Shown: positions 1 through 6,022 of the stretch, in pieces
Numbering within the stretch: the first letter of the stretch is position 1
Layout: each line of letters begins with the position of its first letter
Origin: CAYVVT01 sp964454335
Lineage (GTDB): Bacteria; Fidelibacterota; UBA8477; JABMPR01
DNA length: 6,022 nucleotides
Direction of reading: 5' to 3'
Assembly (NCBI GenBank): GCA_964454335.1
Contig: CAYVVT010000036.1
Coordinates: forward strand, 1-6,022
Position numbers and translations under genes: made by a program
The notes under the pieces: model-generated
What the model was told of the DNA's origin: nothing
What the model saw: the letters and a program-made list of their open reading frames with translations, nothing else
Databases searched by the model: none

Positions 1-400
1 CGGTGTAGATCTCAGGAAATGCCTCCTCAAGTTTGGCCAGTTGTGCTGCATCAGCCTTGGACATGGCCATCTTCAACTGCTCATCGAATGGTTGGTCCAG
101 GATCCTGGTGATCTCTGCCCAGACTGCCGGGGTCATTTCCATGGTTTCGCTGGCGTAGGGCGACTTATAGACCCCGAGGGCTGTTGTCCCTCCGGTTTCC
201 TCAACGTAGTCACCTGTTTCTTTCAGGTATTCCACCTCAGAGGAATCGCCTATACCCAGGACGTGGTAATAGAGCAGGTATATCAGTGCAAATACGACCG
301 TAACCAGGAAGAGGTTCTTCCACCAACCGGGAAGATCATTGTCGTATTCCTGGATACCGTCGTAATCGTGGTTCATTAATTCATCTTTGACTTTAGCCAT
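1..400 (-). CDS. ccoP: cbb3-type cytochrome c oxidase diheme subunit CcoP (N-terminal part; cut by window edge)
   Basis: CcoP is the membrane-anchored diheme cytochrome c subunit that passes electrons to CcoO/CcoN of the cbb3 oxidase. Only 133 codons are in the window; the gene continues past base 1. The N-terminus has the CcoP signature HDYDGIQEYDNDLPGWW (residues 11-27), followed directly by one membrane helix (about 28-48). After that comes a polar, acidic, probably helical segment (about 52-133). No CXXCH haem motif is visible; both are expected downstream, outside the window. ATG at 400 is chosen because GGAGAAGG lies 5-13 nt upstream. An in-frame ATG at 415 would add five residues but has no clear ribosome site. 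The start overlaps the ccoQ stop by 8 nt, which suggests translational coupling. Identity is inferred from the N-terminal signature plus position directly after ccoNO and ccoQ. Confidence 0.93.
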   Translation of the reverse strand, partial: MAKVKDELMNHDYDGIQEYDNDLPGWWKNLFLVTVVFALIYLLYYHVLGIGDSSEVEYLKETGDYVEETGGTTALGVYKSPYASETMEMTPAVWAEITRILDQPFDEQLKMAMSKADAAQLAKLEEAFPEIYT

Positions 401-593
401 GGCTGCCTTCTCCATGCTTCAATGATGGATCATCTTCCAGGTCGAGAGGAAGATGCTTCATGTGTTTGATGTGCGAACGATTCATGTTGATCACCAGGTA
501 GATCACCCCCGCGAATACGGCCACGAAGATGAGCATCGCGACGATCTGCATCATGGCGATGCCCTGGATCTCCGGTAATAAACTGCGAAACAT
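393..593 (-). CDS. ccoQ: cbb3-type cytochrome c oxidase small subunit CcoQ (FixQ-like)
   Basis: A 66-residue protein with one hydrophobic helix (about residues 12-37), then a basic stretch (NRSHIKHMKH) and an acidic tail containing LPLDLEDD. Small single-helix CcoQ proteins lie between ccoO and ccoP in cbb3 operons and help stabilise the oxidase complex in several bacteria. The sequence itself is poorly conserved, so the call rests on size, topology, the PLxLED-type tail seen in Bacteroidota CcoQ, and position between ccoNO and ccoP. The ATG at 593 follows AGGGGA (599-604), which overlaps the ccoNO stop codon; the gap to ccoNO is 9 nt. The last 8 nt overlap the start of ccoP. Confidence 0.85.
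   Translation of the reverse strand: MFRSLLPEIQGIAMMQIVAMLIFVAVFAGVIYLVINMNRSHIKHMKHLPLDLEDDPSLKHGEGSHG
406..413 (-). promoter_or_regulatory. Shine-Dalgarno site of ccoP, decides the start
   Basis: GGAGAAGG on the minus strand, inside the 3' end of ccoQ. It is well placed for the ATG at 400 and partly overlaps the alternative in-frame ATG at 415, so it can only serve the downstream start. Confidence 0.6.
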
Positions 594-602
594 GCTATTC
601 CC

Positions 603-2720
603 CTATGGGTTCAGACCCGTTCCCAGTTTCTGAAGGTAGGCGATAAGCGCTACTATCTCTGTATCCCAGGCGCTTTCAATGCCTGACTGTTTCAGGCTGG
701 CCACGATCTGTTCCGCCTCTTTGCGGGCATCTTCCACAGCCTGATCCTCGTAACCCTCAGCGTAGGGCACACCTATTGAGCGCATGGCTTTGATCTTTGC
801 CGGTAACTTGTCATAGTTGATCCGGTTTTCGGCCATCCATGGATAGGGCGGCATGATGGATCCCGGAGACATGGAACGTGGATCGATCATGTGGTTGTAG
901 TGCCAGGCATCCGGTTTGCGCAATTTGCCCACCCCTTCGCGATGCAGGTCCGGTCCGGTGCGCTTGGAACCCCACAGAAAGGGATGGTCATATACGTATT
1001 CGCCTGCACGTGAATACTCGCCATAACGTTCAACTTCGTTCCGGAAGGGTCTGATCATCTGCGAGTGACAGTTGAAACAGCCTTCCTTGATGTAGATGTC
1101 CCTACCTTCGAGCTCCAGGGCCGAATAGGGTTTTACGGTACTGATGGTAGGTATATTCGACTTGATCACGAACATGGGTACGAATTCAACGATCCCGCCA
1201 ATAAGTACCGCCACCAGAGCAAGCAGGGAGAACTGTATGGGGCGACTCTCGATCCAGCGATGCCAGTATCCAACCACGACGGGGGCCGTTTCCTTCTCAA
1301 GCGCCGGCGCTTCAGCCTCTTCCTCCGCTTCAAAGCTGCCCTGTTTTGCGGTCTTGACCAGGTTGACCACCATTACCAGTGCGCCTACCAGGAAGAGCGT
1401 ACCGCCCAGTGCACGCATATAGTACATAGGTATCAGCTGCAGAACTGTTTCCAGGAAGTTGGGATACTGCAGGAAGCCTTCATCGGTGAACTGCTTCCAC
1501 ATGAGACCCTGGGTCACGCCGGTCCAGTACATGGGAATGGCATAGAACAGGATCCCCAGCGTACCGATCCAGAAATGAAAGTTGGCCAGCTTCAGGGAAT
1601 GCAGTTTCGTGTTGTAGAGCCGTGGTACAAGCCAGTACAGCATTCCAAAGGTCAGAAATCCGTTCCAGCCCAATGCTCCAACGTGTACGTGGGCAATGGT
1701 CCAGTCGGTGAAGTGGGACAACGCGTTCACATTCTTCAGGGATAGCATGGGGCCTTCAAATGTGGCCATTCCATATGCCGTCACTGCCACCACCATGAAC
1801 TTCAAAACGGGATCCTGGCGAACACGGTCCCAGGCGCCCCGGAGGGTGAGCAGACCATTGAGCATGCCGCCCCAGGAGGGTGCGATTAGCATAATGGAAA
1901 AAACTGTTCCCAGGGATTGTGCCCAGTCGGGTACCGCCGAGTAGAGCAGGTGATGCGGGCCGGCCCAGATATACAGGAAGATCAGGGCCCAGAAATGGAT
2001 GATGGACAGGCGGTATGAGTAAACCGGTCGCTGGGCCGCCTTGGGCATGTAATAATACATCAAACCCAGGTAAGGCGTGGTTAGAAAGAAGGCCACGGCG
2101 TTATGGGCGTACCACCATTGTACAAGGGCGTCCTGAACACCGGCATAGATGGGATAGCTTTTCAGGAACGACGCCGGTACTTCCAGGGAATTGACTATGT
2201 GTAGCATGGCCACCGTGAAAAAGGTTGCGATGAAGAACCAGACGGCCACGTACATGTGTTTTTCCCGCCGCTTGATGATGGTCCCCATCATATTCACACC
2301 CCAGACCACCCAGATACCAGCAATGGCAATATCGATGGGCCATTCCAATTCTGCATATTCCTTGGCCGTGGTATGGCCGGTGGTGAGGGTCAATGCTGCT
2401 GAAACGATGATCAGCTGCCAGCCCCAGAAATGGACCCGGGACAGAACATCGCTGAAATTCCGCGTCTTCAGTAATCGCTGGATCGCATAGTAATAGCCAA
2501 AGAAAACCCCGTTGCCCACGAAGGCAAAGATGGCTGCATTGGTGTGTACCGGACGCAGCCTGCCAAAGGTGGTGAGCGGGGATCCCAGGTTCATACCCGG
2601 CAGGGGTAGCTGCAGAGCAATGATGACACCCACCAGAAAAGCAACAACACCCCAGAGGATGGTTGCCCAGTAGAACATCCGCACGATCTGATTGTCGTAG
2701 CGAAACCTTTCTATCGCCAT
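603..2720 (-). CDS. ccoNO: cbb3-type cytochrome c oxidase, fused catalytic subunit I and monoheme subunit II (CcoNO)
   Basis: A 705-residue fusion of the haem-copper catalytic subunit CcoN (about 1-456, roughly 12 membrane helices) and the monoheme cytochrome c subunit CcoO (about 490-705). It reduces O2 to water at the binuclear centre and pumps protons. All expected ligands are visible. Low-spin haem b: H59 (in RPVHTN) and H346. Haem b3: H344 (in IAHVHVGALGWNG). CuB: H206, H256 and H257 (in WAGPHHLLY), with Y250 in the position of the His-Tyr cross-link. E322 sits in the conserved FEGP. These numbers are one less than my recollection of the Pseudomonas stutzeri CcoN positions. The CcoO part has one anchor helix (about 497-519), a haem c site CFNCH (548-552) and a likely axial Met in IMPPYPW (M623). 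The join is an acidic, Ala/Glu-rich linker (about 457-486). The start at 2720 has a strong AAGGAGGG site 9 nt upstream; the gap to ccoS is 3 nt. CcoNO fusions are known in Bacteroidota. Confidence 0.98.
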   Translation of the reverse strand: MAIERFRYDNQIVRMFYWATILWGVVAFLVGVIIALQLPLPGMNLGSPLTTFGRLRPVHTNAAIFAFVGNGVFFGYYYAIQRLLKTRNFSDVLSRVHFWGWQLIIVSAALTLTTGHTTAKEYAELEWPIDIAIAGIWVVWGVNMMGTIIKRREKHMYVAVWFFIATFFTVAMLHIVNSLEVPASFLKSYPIYAGVQDALVQWWYAHNAVAFFLTTPYLGLMYYYMPKAAQRPVYSYRLSIIHFWALIFLYIWAGPHHLLYSAVPDWAQSLGTVFSIMLIAPSWGGMLNGLLTLRGAWDRVRQDPVLKFMVVAVTAYGMATFEGPMLSLKNVNALSHFTDWTIAHVHVGALGWNGFLTFGMLYWLVPRLYNTKLHSLKLANFHFWIGTLGILFYAIPMYWTGVTQGLMWKQFTDEGFLQYPNFLETVLQLIPMYYMRALGGTLFLVGALVMVVNLVKTAKQGSFEAEEEAEAPALEKETAPVVVGYWHRWIESRPIQFSLLALVAVLIGGIVEFVPMFVIKSNIPTISTVKPYSALELEGRDIYIKEGCFNCHSQMIRPFRNEVERYGEYSRAGEYVYDHPFLWGSKRTGPDLHREGVGKLRKPDAWHYNHMIDPRSMSPGSIMPPYPWMAENRINYDKLPAKIKAMRSIGVPYAEGYEDQAVEDARKEAEQIVASLKQSGIESAWDTEIVALIAYLQKLGTGLNP

Positions 2721-2723
2721 GTT

Positions 2724-2912
2724 TTAACTCCCTCCTTCTTCCAAATCGTCTTTCTCCAATTGTTTCGATCTCGGTTTATCATCAAAAAGGATACGCACCG
2801 AGGGCGTGTATTTATCGTCGAACTGTCCCTTCCGTACGGCCCAGAGATAGGCCAGCAGAAAGCCTGTGGCCGTCAGAAGGCTGAATCCCATCAGGATGAA
2901 CATCACATACAT
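2724..2912 (-). CDS. ccoS: cbb3-type oxidase assembly protein CcoS
   Basis: A 62-residue protein with one N-terminal membrane helix (about residues 3-25), followed directly by the CcoS hallmark WAVRKGQFDD (24-33) and TPSVRILFDD (36-45), then a charged tail. In Rhodobacter capsulatus, loss of CcoS yields oxidase lacking haem b and copper in CcoN, so it acts late in cofactor insertion. It lies 8 nt after ccoI and 3 nt before ccoNO, the usual Bacteroidota order. The start is less certain than the family call. ATG at 2912 (MYVM) gives a normal N-terminus but only a weak AGAG-like upstream match; an in-frame ATG three codons later (2903) is possible. Weak initiation would imply translation coupled to the end of ccoI. 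Confidence 0.95.
   Translation of the reverse strand: MYVMFILMGFSLLTATGFLLAYLWAVRKGQFDDKYTPSVRILFDDKPRSKQLEKDDLEEGGS
2730..2737 (-). promoter_or_regulatory. Strong Shine-Dalgarno site of ccoNO
   Basis: AAGGAGGG on the minus strand, embedded in the last codons of ccoS (encoding EEGGS) and 9 nt before the ccoNO ATG. It is the best ribosome-binding match in the window and fixes the ccoNO start. Confidence 0.7.
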
Positions 2913-2920
2913 ACGCTGCT

Positions 2921-5365
2921 CTAAACCAATTTCAACCGCCTGGCCTGCAGGCTGGTGGCAAATGTTGTAAAAGCAACCACGGTAATGGAACTGGCCGGCA
3001 TCAGGATGGCGGACACCAGGGGTGAGAGCATCCCGGCCACCGCAAAACTGACCCCCACGATGTTGTACAGAAATGAAAGCACAAAACTGGCGATGATCAC
3101 ATGGCGGGTGGCAAAGGCCATTCTGAAAAGATCGGTAAGATTGCTCAGCTGGTCCCCGGCAATGATGGCGTCACTGGCCGGTGAGAAAGTGTTCACATCC
3201 TCCGTAACAGCAATGCCCACTTCACTGGCTCGTAGCGCTCCAGCGTCATTCAGGCCGTCTCCTACCATCAAAACATGGCGGTTCTCCTGTTGCCGGGCAG
3301 CAACGAAGGCCAGTTTCTCTTCCGGGGTCTGATTGAATGCGAGCCGGGATTCCTGCCCGAAAAGATTGAGCAGTGTAGCTTTCTCACGCTCGCTGTCACC
3401 AGAAAGCAGGAACAGTTCATACTTCTGTTTCAGACCATCGATAAGCTTCCGCAATCCCTGCCGGTAGACATTCTTGAACAGGAAGCGTCCCCTTGGAATA
3501 TCGTTGATCTCGAGGAACACCTGTGTCCGCAGCGAAGTCTGCTCCTGTTCGCCACCGGCAAAACCGATCCAGGCCCGGGAACCCAGACGCAAGCGAAGGT
3601 CTCCGAGCCGGCCCGAGAGCCCCTTCCCCGGTGTTTCGGTGAAACCTTCGACCTCCGTTACGGTATAGCCATCAAGGCTGTGATAGATCTTCTGGCTCAT
3701 GGGGTGGGTGGAGTGTCTCACCAGAGAACGCACGGCGGACAGTTCGCGTTCACTGAGGGTTGAACCCGTGAATTCGATGGTGTCCTGCTGAGCCTCGGTG
3801 AGGGTCCCGGTCTTGTCCATCACAATGGTGTCGATCTGGGTCAGAGCTTCAATGCTTTCGGTGTCCTTCACATAGAATCCCAGGCGGCCAAAAATGCGCA
3901 TGGCCGTACCCAGGGCAAAAGGGGTGGCCAGCGCCAGTGCGCAGGGACAGGCCACGATGAGAACCGCGGTGAACACCCGTACGGCGGTTGCGATGTCCGT
4001 CTGGCTCCAGAAGGCCCCGGCAATGAATGCAATGAGCAGGACGACGGCAGTGAAATACTTGGAGATCTGGTTCACCATTCCGGTGAGACGCGAATGCCTC
4101 GGTTTCTGGAAAACTTCATTATTCCACAGTCGTGTGAGATAGCTCTGGGAGGGTTCCTTGATGACCTCGAGTTCGATGGTAGTACCCACCTGACGACCGC
4201 CGGCATAGATGAAATCACCTTCCTGTTTGGCCACGGGATCCGATTCACCGGTGACAAAGCTGTAATCGATGAGTGCCCCGGACTTCAGCAGCACCGCGTC
4301 AGCGGGGATCAGTTCCTGATTGCGAACGATGATCCGGTCACCGGGCTTCAATTTGTTTACGGCAACGCTTAACTCCTGTTTGTCAACCTTGCGGGTCACC
4401 GAGAGTGGGAAGTAAGCGCGGTAATCCCGTTCAAAACTCAGAGCATCGTATGTCTTCTGCTGGAACACGCGGCCGATCAGCAGGAAGAAGACGAGTCCGG
4501 TGAATGAATCCAGGTATCCGGCACCGGTCTGGGTCAGTATCTCGTAGGTCGATCTGAAGAACAGCACAGCTATCCCCAGACCGATGGGGACATCGATATT
4601 TACAAATCGTTGCTTCAATCCCGCCCAGGCGGACCTGAAGTAGTCCTGGCTGGCATAGAACATCACCGGCAGGGCCAGCAGCAGGTTCAGATAACCAAAG
4701 ACCATTTTAAAGACAGGATCAACCTCACCGCTGCGGGACAGATACTCCGGAAAGCTCAGAAGCATGACGTTTCCGAAAGCAAATCCGGCTATGCCGATCT
4801 TGTAGTAAAGCTTCTTTTCGGCCTGGCTGGTCTGGCGTTTTTCCAGGCTGTCCAGGTTGATCAACGGCTCGTAGCCCAGGGATGCCAGCAGGGCGGCCAC
4901 TTTGCTGAGCGGCAGTTCGTCGAGTTTGAATGTAATGGTGAGTTGTTTCCGGGGAAAGTTCACCGTGGATCGTGTGATTCCCGAATCCAGTTCGTGCAGT
5001 TTTTCCAGGAGCCAGATACAGGAACTGCAGTGCATCCCCGGGATCTGTAAAGTAACCCGGGCATTTTCCCCATCTGAGAATTCGAAAAGTTGTTCACTTA
5101 CGCTATCGTCATCCAGATAGGTGAAGCGATCTGTGATCAACTCTTCCCGTGGAGAGATCCCTGGTGAAGCATCAATGTCATAGTATTCACAGAGTTCCTT
5201 GGCATTCAGCAGCTCGTAGACCGTCTTACAGCCATTACAGCAGAACAGTCTCTCACCAAGGGAGATACTGTTGTCCCGGCATTCATCACCACAGTGATAG
5301 CAGATCAGCTGATCCTGTTCTGATCCTATGTTCTGAAGGGATCTGGTTGACAGCGGTTTATTCAT
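2921..5365 (-). CDS. ccoI: Copper-translocating P1B-type ATPase CcoI (FixI), cbb3 oxidase assembly
   Basis: This is an 814-residue P-type ATPase of the CopA2/FixI type. It exports Cu(I) across the inner membrane at low rate for cbb3 oxidase maturation. Domains in order: an N-terminal Cys-rich metal-binding region with CYHC (22-25), C29, FCCNGC (41-46) and C59; a heavy-metal-associated domain with GMHCSSC (110-116); about six membrane helices between 188 and 487; actuator TGES (372-375); transport motif CPC (473-475); phosphorylation site DKTGT with D517; nucleotide-domain HP (554-555); GDGLND (702-707); and two C-terminal helices carrying YN (767-768) and MPASS (789-793), the Cu(I)-ATPase motifs. 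The Cys-rich N-terminus plus its place just before ccoS-ccoNO separates it from general CopA copper-detoxification pumps. The hinge motif normally DxxR reads NVYR, with N632 in the Asp position. ATG at 5365 overlaps the rrf2 stop by 8 nt and follows AGGGGAA. Confidence 0.97.
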   Translation of the reverse strand: MNKPLSTRSLQNIGSEQDQLICYHCGDECRDNSISLGERLFCCNGCKTVYELLNAKELCEYYDIDASPGISPREELITDRFTYLDDDSVSEQLFEFSDGENARVTLQIPGMHCSSCIWLLEKLHELDSGITRSTVNFPRKQLTITFKLDELPLSKVAALLASLGYEPLINLDSLEKRQTSQAEKKLYYKIGIAGFAFGNVMLLSFPEYLSRSGEVDPVFKMVFGYLNLLLALPVMFYASQDYFRSAWAGLKQRFVNIDVPIGLGIAVLFFRSTYEILTQTGAGYLDSFTGLVFFLLIGRVFQQKTYDALSFERDYRAYFPLSVTRKVDKQELSVAVNKLKPGDRIIVRNQELIPADAVLLKSGALIDYSFVTGESDPVAKQEGDFIYAGGRQVGTTIELEVIKEPSQSYLTRLWNNEVFQKPRHSRLTGMVNQISKYFTAVVLLIAFIAGAFWSQTDIATAVRVFTAVLIVACPCALALATPFALGTAMRIFGRLGFYVKDTESIEALTQIDTIVMDKTGTLTEAQQDTIEFTGSTLSERELSAVRSLVRHSTHPMSQKIYHSLDGYTVTEVEGFTETPGKGLSGRLGDLRLRLGSRAWIGFAGGEQEQTSLRTQVFLEINDIPRGRFLFKNVYRQGLRKLIDGLKQKYELFLLSGDSEREKATLLNLFGQESRLAFNQTPEEKLAFVAARQQENRHVLMVGDGLNDAGALRASEVGIAVTEDVNTFSPASDAIIAGDQLSNLTDLFRMAFATRHVIIASFVLSFLYNIVGVSFAVAGMLSPLVSAILMPASSITVVAFTTFATSLQARRLKLV

Positions 5366-5849
5366 CGGTTCCCCTGTCAGGTACCGGACTGCCGCACAAT
5401 CCTGCTGCGGTGGCGGCGTCGTTGTTGTCGGCGAACAGCTGATTGGTTCTGGCCAGATCCTTCAGCCGTTTGCCCCCCAGTGTTGCCTGGATGGCGTCCT
5501 GGGCTGCGTGCCAGACCTCGTGGACGGCACACTGTCCCTGGAATTGACAGATGTCCTGGCCCTGCATACAGACATTCAGATATATGGGGCCTTCCACGGC
5601 CTCGATGATCTGCAGCAGGGTGAGTTCCCCGGCTCCGTTCGCCAGTTCGATACCCCCGCCATTCCCCTTGAAGGCATTAATGAAACCCAGCTTGGCGAAT
5701 TGTGATATGATCGTGCGTAGAAAGCGTTGGGGAATGTCCTGGGCCGCGGCGATCTCCTTGGCCGGCACCCTGGTCTTCTCAGGACGATTCGCCAGGAACA
5801 CCATCATGCGAACGGCATATTCGCCCTGGTTTGTCAACCTGAAGGGCAT
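5358..5849 (-). CDS. Rrf2-family transcriptional regulator, probably Fe-S cluster-binding
   Basis: A 163-residue protein, a usual length for Rrf2 regulators. It starts with the family pattern (TNQGEYAVRMMVFLA, residues 6-20). A winged helix-turn-helix follows (about 28-60: VPAKEIA...PQRFLRTIISQFAKLGFI), then the glycine-rich wing GNGGGIELA (62-70). Three cysteines, C94, C101 and C107 (CX6CX5C), with H110 three residues after the last, resemble the IscR cluster ligands (C92, C98, C104, H107 in Escherichia coli). A [2Fe-2S] or [4Fe-4S] cluster sensing iron-sulfur status, O2 or NO is therefore likely; which one cannot be told. A fourth cysteine (C152) lies in a low-complexity C-terminal tail. 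It is the first gene of the operon and overlaps ccoI by 8 nt, so it very probably controls the oxidase genes and itself. Direct iscS linkage is not visible, so I do not name it iscR or nsrR. GGAGG (5860-5864) lies 10 nt before the ATG at 5849. Confidence 0.93.
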   Translation of the reverse strand: MPFRLTNQGEYAVRMMVFLANRPEKTRVPAKEIAAAQDIPQRFLRTIISQFAKLGFINAFKGNGGGIELANGAGELTLLQIIEAVEGPIYLNVCMQGQDICQFQGQCAVHEVWHAAQDAIQATLGGKRLKDLARTNQLFADNNDAATAAGLCGSPVPDRGTDE

Positions 5850-5850
5850 C

Positions 5851-5910
5851 CTAGAAACGCCTCCGGTTTCGGACGATAAATTGATGAATCGTTGTGACCC
5901 GCTCCCTCAT
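5851..5910 (-). other. Possible 19-codon leader ORF before the regulator
   Basis: An ATG at 5910 opens a 19-codon, arginine-rich frame (6 Arg) that ends with TAG one base before the rrf2 ATG (TAGgATG). It covers almost the whole predicted leader. There is no convincing ribosome-binding site before it and no recognisable product. The tight stop-start spacing could allow reinitiation, but chance is quite possible for so short a frame. Confidence 0.15.
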
Positions 5911-5921
5911 CCCGGCGGAAA

Positions 5922-5950
5922 ATAATATTGAACAACACAAATGCCATGAA
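5922..5950 (-). promoter_or_regulatory. Possible promoter of the operon
   Basis: On the minus strand, TATTAT (5922-5927) is a fair -10 element, and TTCATG (5945-5950) at 17-bp spacing is a poor -35. The -35 would lie at the centre of the candidate palindromic operator, as expected for repression. The implied leader is about 65 nt. The match to a Bacteroidota-type -7 element (TAnnTTTG) is only partial (TATTTTCC nearby), so sigma-factor type cannot be decided. The rest of the 173-base upstream stretch (5850-6022) shows no gene that I can support. Confidence 0.25.
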
Positions 5951-5959
5951 ATTGGTGTT
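5934..5959. promoter_or_regulatory. Candidate operator: 26-bp imperfect palindrome upstream of the rrf2-cco operon
   Basis: The left arm AACACAAAT and right arm ATTGGTGTT are inverted copies with one mismatch, around a centre GCCATGAA with CATG in the middle. Ten of 13 base pairs match across the 26 bp, and further pairs match just outside (5931-5932 with 5961-5962). Rrf2 regulators (IscR type 2, CymR, NsrR) bind imperfect palindromes of about this size, and this site lies 85-110 nt before the rrf2 start codon. Symmetry is seen directly; assignment to the adjacent regulator is inference. Confidence 0.5.
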
Positions 5960-6022
5960 ATTTAGGCGATTGTAGCCTTCCAGCACATGTGGCACAGAAT
6001 GGGCTGATTTTTTGAGAGAGAC

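Noticed and set aside
41..379. Plus-strand open frame of 112 codons at the left edge
   Set aside because: It is antisense to the ccoP N-terminus, which carries a clear family signature.
1065..1745. Plus-strand open frame of 226 codons inside ccoNO
   Set aside because: It is antisense to the strongly conserved ccoNO gene, shows no recognisable domain or start context, and its protein is an antisense reading of haem-copper oxidase codons.
2101..2343. Minus-strand open frame of 80 codons in another frame within ccoNO
   Set aside because: It overlaps, out of frame, the CcoN helices that carry the CuB ligand H206; no independent support.
3275..3763. Plus-strand open frame of 162 codons inside ccoI
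   Set aside because: It is antisense to the conserved phosphorylation and nucleotide-binding domains of the ATPase, with no family features.
4610..5050. Plus-strand open frame of 146 codons inside ccoI
   Set aside because: It is antisense to the metal-binding domain and first membrane helices of ccoI; no coding evidence of its own.
5854..5870. Small hairpin (GAAAC/GTTTC) with the rrf2 ribosome site in its loop
   Set aside because: A 5-bp stem with a 7-nt loop leaves the ribosome site unpaired; too weak to claim regulation.
5881..5894. FNR-like half site TTGAT before the regulator
   Set aside because: Only the left half matches TTGAT-N4-ATCAA; the right half (CGTTG) shares no base with ATCAA, and it lies downstream of the likely promoter.
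5984..5991. 8-bp perfect palindrome CACATGTG
   Set aside because: Symmetry stops at 8 bp, which is expected by chance and far weaker than the 26-bp palindrome nearby.
5973..6013. Possible terminator (AGCC ... GGCT then a T run) for a plus-strand gene
   Set aside because: The stem is only about 4 bp with a long loop, and no plus-strand gene ends before it.

Overview
The window holds one tightly packed, minus-strand respiratory operon. Read in the direction of transcription (from about 5.9 kb down to base 1) it is: an Rrf2-family iron-sulfur-type regulator, ccoI (copper-exporting P1B ATPase for oxidase assembly), ccoS (small maturation protein), ccoNO (a fused catalytic plus monoheme cytochrome c subunit of cbb3-type cytochrome c oxidase), ccoQ (small one-helix subunit) and the first 133 codons of ccoP (diheme subunit), which runs off the left edge. 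Junctions are -8, +8, +3, +9 and -8 nt, so one polycistronic transcript is the simplest reading. The only non-coding stretch is the 173 bases upstream of the regulator (5850-6022). It carries a 26-bp imperfect palindrome and an AT-rich promoter-like segment.

The organism is probably a member of the Bacteroidota or a close relative (Rhodothermota/Balneolota type). The evidence is the CcoN-CcoO gene fusion, the gene order ccoI-ccoS-ccoNO-ccoQ-ccoP (assembly genes first, unlike the ccoNOQP-GHIS order of Proteobacteria), and the Bacteroidota-like sequence style of CcoS, CcoQ and the CcoP N-terminus. Base composition looks balanced (around half GC by eye, not computed), which is higher than typical flavobacteria. 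The taxonomic call is an inference.

Functionally, CcoNO, CcoQ and CcoP form a high-affinity terminal oxidase that takes electrons from cytochrome c and reduces O2 to water under low oxygen. CcoI exports copper for delivery to the CuB site, and CcoS is needed to obtain a haem/copper-loaded enzyme. The Rrf2 protein keeps three cysteines and a nearby histidine in IscR-like positions. It probably senses Fe-S status, O2 or NO and controls this operon, including itself, through the upstream palindrome. That regulatory arrangement, in place of an FNR/FixK box, is the most notable feature. All catalytic and cofactor ligands that fall inside the window are intact. I see no mobile element, CRISPR array, RNA gene or wholly new system here.
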